A DNA stretch of 48,164 nucleotides, taken from the NCBI GenBank assembly GCA_015064505.1, contig SVSB01000020.1:1-48164 (forward strand). Reading direction: 5' to 3'. This document shows positions 42,767 to 48,164 of the stretch, in pieces; position 1 is the first letter of the stretch, and the number at the start of each line of letters is the position of its first letter. Under the pieces are notes generated by a model. That model ran no database searches, was not told the DNA's origin, and was given only the letters and a program-made list of their open reading frames with translations. This DNA comes from Oscillospiraceae bacterium. Its GTDB lineage: Bacteria; Bacillota; Clostridia; Oscillospirales; CAG-272. A program made the position numbers and the translations under genes.

Positions 42767-42898
42767 GCTTTGCTTTTCTTGCTAAAAGCGGAACGGCTTG
42801 TTAAAAGCGGAACAGAAAAGCGTTACTGCGGTTTCCCAACGCCGAAAATCCCTTTGACAACACCTATACGTTATTATAGAATTGGAGTAAAGGCAGTG
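42741..42898 (+). repeat. 158-bp regulatory duplication, copy 1
   Basis: 158 bp matching 44624-44781 with 10 differences by my count (about 94% identity), no gaps. It ends with a consensus promoter (42854-42882) and contains two 12-bp direct repeats, TAAAAGCGGAAC, at 42783-42794 and 42802-42813, period 19 bp. It sits before a solute-binding-lipoprotein gene. Confidence 0.9.
42854..42882 (+). promoter_or_regulatory. promoter in regulatory duplication, copy 1
   Basis: TTGACA (42854-42859), 17-nt spacer, TAGAAT (42877-42882); start of transcription predicted at ~42889, with a 178-nt leader to the gene at 43067. Confidence 0.78.
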
Positions 42899-43066
42899 TT
42901 TGCAAACGAAGGCTTATGCTGTGTTTGAGCAAGCGCGCGCTTCGCTATACTTTTGATGACAATGCAATCCCGAAAAAGACAAGCGCGCGTAATTCAGACA
43001 TTTCTTTTTTGGTTTGTTATGGCATTCTTATAGTAAGCCTATAAAATACAATAGTGAGGTATGGTA
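42899..43066 (+). other. leader of solute-binding gene, no gene seen
   Basis: Holds CAAGCGCGCG twice (42930-42939 and 42980-42989), 50 bp apart, and a poor second promoter-like TATAAA near 43040. Purpose not clear. Confidence 0.5.
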
Positions 43067-44530
43067 ATGAAAAGAACGATTTCGCTTTTTTTGCTCGTGC
43101 TTATCCTCTGCGGAACATTTGCCGCTTGCGGAAACGGAGAACTTTCGGATGAAACAACTGTTGTTACCACGGCGCCCGTTGCCACGGAAGCTCCCGATAG
43201 CACAACGTACGTTGAGCCCTTGGAGGTGCCGAAGGATTATTACCTTGACGGGTATGAATTCACGATCTTGTGTACCGCCCTGATGACCTCCCCTCCCACT
43301 CCGTTTGCTTATAAAGATACGGATCAGATTCTTGATGAGGCGGTGTACCGCCGAAACCTTCTCGTTGAGGACGAATACGACATATCCATCGAGGTGGTTA
43401 CAGATTACACTACTACAATGGGTGCGGCTGTAACGAGATTGCAGGCGAACCGCAATTCCGGCGATACTCCGTACGACTCGGGATTGATTGCGGTTTTTGA
43501 CCTTTGCAAGCTCGCATATCAGGGGTATCTTGCTGATATGAACGACGTTCCGTACGTTGCGCTTGAAAAATCCTGGTGGGATCAGAATGCAACAAAGGAT
43601 ATCAGCATAAACGGCAAGACTTATTATACGACCGGTGATATTTCCTATCTCGATAAAGAGTACACCTTCGCCGTTACGTTTAACAAGACGATTGCCGCCG
43701 AGAAGAACGTTGGAGATCTCTATTCATTGGTAAGGGATGGAAAATGGACGCTTGATGCTTTTGCTGAAATGTGCAGGGGTGTAACCGAAGATCTGAACGG
43801 CGACGATATCCTTGACTCGCGTGATAAGTACGGTTTGATACTTTGGGGCGCTATAAATACTGCTGCTGTTAATGCCTCGGGAAATACTATTGCGAGAATT
43901 GACGACGATAAGCTGGTGCTGACACTTAATAACGAACAAGTTATCAGTGTCGTTGATAAGTTTGTCGGTCTTGCCAAAGAGCCTTGCGTTATCAATTTCC
44001 AAAAGATGTCCGGCGGTGTTGGCTGGGTGGAAATGTTCCAAAACGGTCAAAGCCTGTTTCTTATGCAATATCTTAAGGCATTGCCCAGCTTCCGTGATAC
44101 CGATCTTGAATACGGTATTCTTCCTTTCCCAAAGCTCAGCGAGGAACAGGATAATTATTACTGTGGGCTTGCGGGATATCAGACCTCTATGTACTGTATC
44201 CCCGTAGATATTTATGACGATGAGATCAGCGGAGTTATTACGGAGGCACTTGCGTATTATTCAAAAGAGATCGTGACGCCGGCTTATTACGATAAAACGC
44301 TCATTGGCCGTAGCGTTCAAGATCCCGAAAGCGCCGAAACTCTTGATATCATATTCGCCAACAGGATCTACGATCTTGGACTGTTCTATCGTGTTGGTAA
44401 TTTAGGCGATCAAATGTCACAACTGCTTTTGAACAAGTCGACCGATTTTTCCTCCATGTTTGAAAAATACCGCATTGCCGCAGAAATGGATATTAAGAGG
44501 ATAAACGAGTTTTTTGGTTTTGAACAGTAG
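43067..44530 (+). CDS. extracellular solute-binding lipoprotein, orphan (paralog 2)
   Basis: 487 aa. Lipobox FAAC (Cys20), Thr/Pro linker, then the same solute-binding fold as the gene at 28725, with the EF-hand-like DLNGDDILDSRDKYG loop in the same place and conserved DISYLDKEYTFAVTFNK and VGNLG segments. No transporter permease genes adjoin. The ATG at 43067 has GAGGT at 6 nt; the ATG two codons earlier lies in the ribosome site. It is controlled by copy 1 of the regulatory duplication. Probably captures oligosaccharides for a distant ABC permease (inference). Confidence 0.85.
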   Translation: MKRTISLFLLVLILCGTFAACGNGELSDETTVVTTAPVATEAPDSTTYVEPLEVPKDYYLDGYEFTILCTALMTSPPTPFAYKDTDQILDEAVYRRNLLVEDEYDISIEVVTDYTTTMGAAVTRLQANRNSGDTPYDSGLIAVFDLCKLAYQGYLADMNDVPYVALEKSWWDQNATKDISINGKTYYTTGDISYLDKEYTFAVTFNKTIAAEKNVGDLYSLVRDGKWTLDAFAEMCRGVTEDLNGDDILDSRDKYGLILWGAINTAAVNASGNTIARIDDDKLVLTLNNEQVISVVDKFVGLAKEPCVINFQKMSGGVGWVEMFQNGQSLFLMQYLKALPSFRDTDLEYGILPFPKLSEEQDNYYCGLAGYQTSMYCIPVDIYDDEISGVITEALAYYSKEIVTPAYYDKTLIGRSVQDPESAETLDIIFANRIYDLGLFYRVGNLGDQMSQLLLNKSTDFSSMFEKYRIAAEMDIKRINEFFGFEQ

Positions 44531-44623
44531 CCCCGATTTTTGATTTTCCATAATTTGTGCGTTGTATGCTTCTGCAGCGCGAGCGATGATGCGGTGAAAT
44601 ATTTTCTCGATCAGCGAAATTTT

Positions 44624-44781
44624 CTTGATGCCGGGTATCGCTTCTTTTTGCGTTGCTTTTCTTGCCAAAAGCAGAACGGATTGTTAAAAGCGGAACAGAA
44701 AAGTGTTGCCGCGGTTTCCGAACGCCGAAAATCCCTTTGACAACACCTATACGTTATTATAGAATTGAAGTAAAAGCAGTG
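44624..44781 (+). repeat. 158-bp regulatory duplication, copy 2
   Basis: Ten differences from copy 1, no gaps. Direct repeats CAAAAGCAGAAC (44666-44677) and TAAAAGCGGAAC (44685-44696) keep the 19-bp period. The 5' half of the copy-1 terminator is not carried, so only its 3' arm was copied. Confidence 0.9.
44737..44765 (+). promoter_or_regulatory. promoter in regulatory duplication, copy 2
   Basis: TTGACA (44737-44742), 17-nt spacer, TAGAAT (44760-44765); leader of about 66 nt to the gene at 44838. Confidence 0.8.
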
Positions 44782-44837
44782 CACGATGACATTCTTTTTA
44801 TCTTGCAATACGGTGCATGATTAAAACGGAGGATATT

Positions 44838-47615
44838 ATGAAAAAGCTTTTGGCAGTTTTGCTTGCAACGCTGACGGTTTTTGCTGTATTCCCTGTGGCT
44901 TTATCACAGGAGATCACCGCGGTAACAACCGATAACGTTGCGTATCTTGACGCGGCAAATGGTAACGATACCACCGCGGCGCTCAACGATAAAAGCAAGC
45001 CTTACGCAACCTTTAAGGCGGCGTACAACGCTCTTGCTCCCGGGGGAGGCAAGCTTCTTTTCACCGCGCCCTATAACGTGGAGCAGCTTTCCATTACGGG
45101 TCTTAAGGAGCACCACGGCGAGATCGTGATCACGGCAGACGGTAATTACGATAATTACTGGTTTATGGCTGCGTACGATACGGCAGTAGGATATTACAGA
45201 CAGTATACGGTAAAGTTTGCAGGTCCCGTAACCATCGAGAATATTGCGCTGGTTGAAAGCGGCAAGACGACAAAGGCGCCCTCTCTGGCCGCTGAATACA
45301 TCTTTGCAAACTTCAACCCTCTCACCATCGGCAACGGTGTCAAGTGCTATTCCTCCAAGCCCGTGGAGGGAGCCTCTATTGCCGTTAAACCCACGGTAAG
45401 TGCGGTTACCGAGTATACGACGTCAACAGGCACAGGTATTTCCATAAACGGCGGTGCTTTGAGTATAAAGGTAAACAGCATCGGTTCTACCGATTCTCCT
45501 ACCTACGCTCACCGTCTGAACCAGATAAAGCGCGATACCTGCGTTACCGTTAACAGCGGTGCGTGGCGTGCGGTGGTTGGCGGTGCGCGCCACGATATTG
45601 CCACCACAACGGCATACAACGGTAATTACAGACTTTATATCAACGGCGGTAATATTTTGGGCGTTATCGGCGCAAACTGGGGAATTAACGATACCACGCC
45701 TCATGCGGGCGGTCAGTCCTATATCTATATGACCGGCGGAACCGTAACCACCCTGCACACGGGACATCAAAGCATAGGCAACGCACCGTTGCGTAACAGC
45801 ATTCTGGTATGGACGGGCGGAAAGATAACCGGTGATATAGCCGTTCGCAACAAGAAGGACACGGTCATCCTCTACGGCGGAGACGTTTCCTTTGCCGCCG
45901 CAGGTGATGCGGGAGTTGTCACGCCCTATACGGGTGCCGCCGCCTTTACCTCGGGCAGTGACGTAAGAATGCTTGCCTGCAACGGACAAAGCTGTGCCAT
46001 AAGACCCAGAGACGGCTCTCAGTTCACCGTGCTTCCTCTCGTTTCCTCGGAGGGGCAGACCGTTTACGTTGATCAGCAGAACGGCAAGCTGTGCGGCACG
46101 GGCGCGGAGAACGATCCCGTAAGCTCCTATCAGGTAGCACTTGCAATGTTCAATCAGGTTGGCGGAAATATAGTTCTTGCGGGTGATTATACCTTCTCTA
46201 ACGACGATACCACCAGCCTTTACGCATTCCGCGAGCCCGATCATAAGCTCGTTACCGTTAACGGCGGCGGATATGCGGTATCAAACGTTGCGTCCTCTCT
46301 TGATACCGTAGCTCTGAAGAGCGGAAGCTTCACCGTTTCCGCGGGATTTGATAACTATATTCTCTCCGGAGATACCACGTTCAAGAATATTGATCTTGCC
46401 TTTTTGAACGATATGCACTTCTCCGCAAACTTCAACCATCTGGTTATGGACGAGAACGTTGAGGTAACCTCCGAAAAAGCCGTTATTCTGCTTGGTGCAA
46501 ACTATTACCCCGCGGGCAGAGAGGCAGGCGGTAACACCTATAACGCAAACTTCAGACCTCAATTTGCAAACCATTCCACGGATGATACCCATATTACCGT
46601 GAAGAGCGGTAATTTCAGGGTATCTGCCTTCTCGCGGGTTCTGCACGGTGATAAGGTGCTGCCCTACGGCAACGGCACCGTAGACGTGCTGGGCGGCACG
46701 GTCACCACTCTTTACGGATCGTCTATTGAAGCAGATTACAACTCGGCATTCTCCGCCGCGAACAGCACCGTTATCAATATAAGCGGAGGCGTGGTTGAGA
46801 CCCTTTATATGGGCGGTGCTTATCAGGATGCGGGCACCGTCGGCAGCCTGACCGTAAACGTCAGCGATAAGGGCATCGTTGAGGAATTCAATAATATGGA
46901 TAACTGCACCGGAACAGCTACCTACAACATCACAAACGGATACCTCAACTACAAGAGAGCTATCGATGCATTCAAGGATGTCGATACTACAAACGTAATT
47001 ATAAATCCTCAGATGGATGACATCGCCTTCAACATTGTGGAATACGGTGCAAAGTACGTTGGTCCCGATAATTACGGGCTCAGAGCGTCCTTCTCCATTG
47101 GTTCCTCCTACTTTGAGGAGAATGCTGATTTCTATAACATCGTTGAGATGGGCGTGCTGGTAAAGGCTTCTGCCAACGAAAACGCACTCACTTATATCAA
47201 GGGTAAGGATTTCTATCCCACTTCTCTTGAGGCAGCAGAAAATACCGAAAACTACGATCCCGATACGAAGATCGCAAAGTCCATCGCTTACGTAAAGGGC
47301 GCGGATATCAACAACTATAAGTACGCAGGCCCCGAGGCTGACGATACCAACGTTTACTTTACTGCACCTATTACTCAGCTTACTGCTGCACACGGCGAGA
47401 CTATGTTTACCTTTATGCCTTACGTGGTTGTTGCGGATGCCGCAGACGGAGAGCATATGGTGGTATACGGTGAGGCTTATGAGCAGAATCTCTACCTCGT
47501 GGTTTATGCACTTGCAGAAGGTATCGAGAGCGAAGAGGAATGCACCGATGACGCAACCCTTGCGGCTTACAACATCCTCGTTGATATTAACGGCTATATC
47601 AATTCCGAAGAGTGA
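44838..47615 (+). CDS. large secreted double beta-helix protein
   Basis: 925 aa, signal peptide (~1-30). Two tandem beta-helix units, each introduced by a related YLDAANGNDTTAA- / VYVDQQNGKLCGTG- segment followed by FKAAY/YQVAL and GGxI/L strands: unit 1 ~38-395, unit 2 ~412-730. Strand repeats use [VI]xGGxxxx[LI] turns as in the esterase fusion at 40705. The C-terminal ~740-925 is a separate domain with no family I recognise. No TEPV linker or membrane helix, so it is released or held by other means. CGGAGGA precedes ATG 44838. It shares the copy-2 promoter with the small gene downstream (15 nt gap region). Confidence 0.8.
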   Translation: MKKLLAVLLATLTVFAVFPVALSQEITAVTTDNVAYLDAANGNDTTAALNDKSKPYATFKAAYNALAPGGGKLLFTAPYNVEQLSITGLKEHHGEIVITADGNYDNYWFMAAYDTAVGYYRQYTVKFAGPVTIENIALVESGKTTKAPSLAAEYIFANFNPLTIGNGVKCYSSKPVEGASIAVKPTVSAVTEYTTSTGTGISINGGALSIKVNSIGSTDSPTYAHRLNQIKRDTCVTVNSGAWRAVVGGARHDIATTTAYNGNYRLYINGGNILGVIGANWGINDTTPHAGGQSYIYMTGGTVTTLHTGHQSIGNAPLRNSILVWTGGKITGDIAVRNKKDTVILYGGDVSFAAAGDAGVVTPYTGAAAFTSGSDVRMLACNGQSCAIRPRDGSQFTVLPLVSSEGQTVYVDQQNGKLCGTGAENDPVSSYQVALAMFNQVGGNIVLAGDYTFSNDDTTSLYAFREPDHKLVTVNGGGYAVSNVASSLDTVALKSGSFTVSAGFDNYILSGDTTFKNIDLAFLNDMHFSANFNHLVMDENVEVTSEKAVILLGANYYPAGREAGGNTYNANFRPQFANHSTDDTHITVKSGNFRVSAFSRVLHGDKVLPYGNGTVDVLGGTVTTLYGSSIEADYNSAFSAANSTVINISGGVVETLYMGGAYQDAGTVGSLTVNVSDKGIVEEFNNMDNCTGTATYNITNGYLNYKRAIDAFKDVDTTNVIINPQMDDIAFNIVEYGAKYVGPDNYGLRASFSIGSSYFEENADFYNIVEMGVLVKASANENALTYIKGKDFYPTSLEAAENTENYDPDTKIAKSIAYVKGADINNYKYAGPEADDTNVYFTAPITQLTAAHGETMFTFMPYVVVADAADGEHMVVYGEAYEQNLYLVVYALAEGIESEEECTDDATLAAYNILVDINGYINSEE

Positions 47616-47636
47616 TCTGTAAAGGAGAGTAATGAA

Positions 47637-47762
47637 ATGAAAGAAAAGTATATTGCTCCCGTAGCGGAGATCATCGAAGTAGCTGCTGAGGTAAACACCC
47701 TCAACGTCGTTTCCGGAGATACCGACGGTAGCTCCGTTCTGGTAAGCTGGCTCGTTGACTGA
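47637..47762 (+). CDS. 41-aa peptide of unknown function
   Basis: 41 aa, beginning MKEKYIAPVAEIIEVAAEVN and ending ...SGDTDGSSVLVSWLVD. AAGGAG (47622-47627) gives a ribosome site, 9 nt before ATG 47637. A strong terminator follows at once, so it is the last gene of the beta-helix transcript. From memory, short peptides of the form KxYxxPxxEIIE, then a Gly/Ser/Asp-rich tail, are common in gut Firmicutes and Bacteroidetes with no assigned role. A peptide precursor, toxin or surface-associated small protein are options I cannot separate. Confidence 0.72.
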   Translation: MKEKYIAPVAEIIEVAAEVNTLNVVSGDTDGSSVLVSWLVD

Positions 47763-47772
47763 TAAGATCTAA

Positions 47773-47812
47773 AAAACACCCCTGCAAAGCTTTGACTTTG
47801 CAGGGGTGTTTT
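47773..47812 (+). terminator. terminator after small peptide gene
   Basis: A 17-bp perfect stem (47773-47789 with 47796-47812, 6-nt loop); the A-run and T-run form the base of the stem. Confidence 0.9.
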
Positions 47813-48164
47813 GCTGTGAACGAGAGAAGAAGCGGGGGAGAAGATAGAATACGAAGGAAGATGCGGGGGATTTCTTGAAAGAAATCCCCCACACCCCCAA
47901 AGAACATTCATACTACTCGTTTGCGAAGCAAACATATCGCACGCGAAGCGTATATAGCATTTTGTAAAAATATATCGCAGATCCCGCAAGGGATCTATAT
48001 CGCCAAGGCAATGTCGCTTCGCGCGCTCACCCCTTCAGGGTTCGATACCTCGACGTCCCGTGTGTATCTAAGGAAGGATCTTGCGGCGCAATATGATTGG
48101 ACTCCTCATCCGTCAGCCTTCGGCTGCCACCTTCTCCCACAGGAGAAGGCTAACGAGAGCCTTC
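47813..48164. repeat. repeat-rich right edge
   Basis: No gene seen. It holds a GGGGGATTTCTT/AAGAAATCCCCC-like hairpin (47871-47896), a series of short units with CATATCGC / TATATCGC and GCGAAGCG (~47930-48010), a GATCCC/GGGATC hairpin (~47980-47995) and the edge repeat (48103-48150). Confidence 0.65.
48103..48150. repeat. intergenic repeat, copy B (edge repeat)
   Basis: Same orientation as 74-131: CCTCATCCGTCAGCCTTCGG, then CCACC, then CTTCTCC, then GGAGAAGGCT. The pair flanks the whole window. Confidence 0.6.

Larger units (their letters stand above)
44531..44837 (+). other. intergenic region with regulatory duplication copy 2
   Basis: No gene seen. It holds the second copy of the 158-bp segment (44624-44781) and the leader of the beta-helix gene. 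Confidence 0.7.

Noticed and set aside
42930..42989. CAAGCGCGCG twice, 50 bp apart
   Set aside because: Only two short palindromic units; may be chance in a GC-containing leader. Not strong enough to call an operator.
44838..47615. phage tail-spike for the beta-helix protein
   Set aside because: It has a signal peptide and no phage genes are near; a surface protein is more likely.

Overview
The window looks like a chromosomal segment of an uncultured gut-type spore-lineage Clostridia (Firmicutes, Oscillospirales- or Christensenellales-like; the exact group is inference). Grounds: strong AGGAGG ribosome sites and TTGACA-17-TATAAT promoters, a THF riboswitch before an ECF folate transporter gene, a class-II GalT, type III pantothenate kinase, a 23-codon SpoVM-like gene, and many secreted lipoproteins or C-terminally anchored glycan-acting proteins with TEPV or TTEPPV linkers. 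I saw no tRNA, rRNA, CRISPR array, phage gene, integrase or transposase. The sequence is gene dense and typical of accessory plus housekeeping content.

Layout. 0-5.1 kb (minus): a large surface GH127 beta-L-arabinofuranosidase, TrmO, and a small membrane-anchored protein. 5.2-8.2 kb (plus): galM-galT and rpsT. 8.2-10.8 kb (minus): a eukaryotic-type glycogen branching enzyme and free-Met-R-sulfoxide reductase. 10.9-11.8 kb (plus): an esterase. 11.9-14.9 kb (minus): a four-gene operon (unknown, DUF4186, MFS transporter, sugar isomerase/epimerase). 14.9-17.05 kb (minus): THF riboswitch-folT-folC. 17.1-22.7 kb (minus): SGNH lipoprotein, anion permease, GH51-like lipoprotein, DEDDh exonuclease. 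22.8-24.2 kb (plus): two tiny genes (a membrane peptide and SpoVM-like) and a secreted lectin-like anchored protein. 24.5-27.6 kb (minus): glycyl radical enzyme and its activase, divergent from an AraC regulator and an orphan solute-binding lipoprotein (27.8-30.2 kb). 30.4-34.1 kb (minus): an unassigned alpha/alpha-barrel protein, an ECF S component and coaX. 34.4-38.1 kb (plus): a heterodimeric ABC exporter. 38.2-42.7 kb (plus): DUF1294, Asp-box glycosidase-like protein, beta-helix/esterase fusion. 42.7-47.8 kb (plus): a 158-bp regulatory segment occurs twice, once before a second orphan solute-binding lipoprotein and once before a giant beta-helix protein that is followed by a 41-aa peptide gene.

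How it fits together. The exported proteins (GH127, GH51-like, SGNH, Asp-box, beta-helix/esterase) suggest attack on plant arabinose-containing, possibly acylated, polysaccharide or glycoprotein at the cell surface. Solute-binding lipoproteins would capture the products, while GalM/GalT, the sugar isomerase and MFS transporter would process sugars inside. This pathway is inference from families; substrates are not shown by sequence. The most interesting unexplained parts are the duplicated promoter/operator cassette with its small-peptide gene, and the glycyl radical enzyme of unknown substrate with its own activase and AraC regulator.
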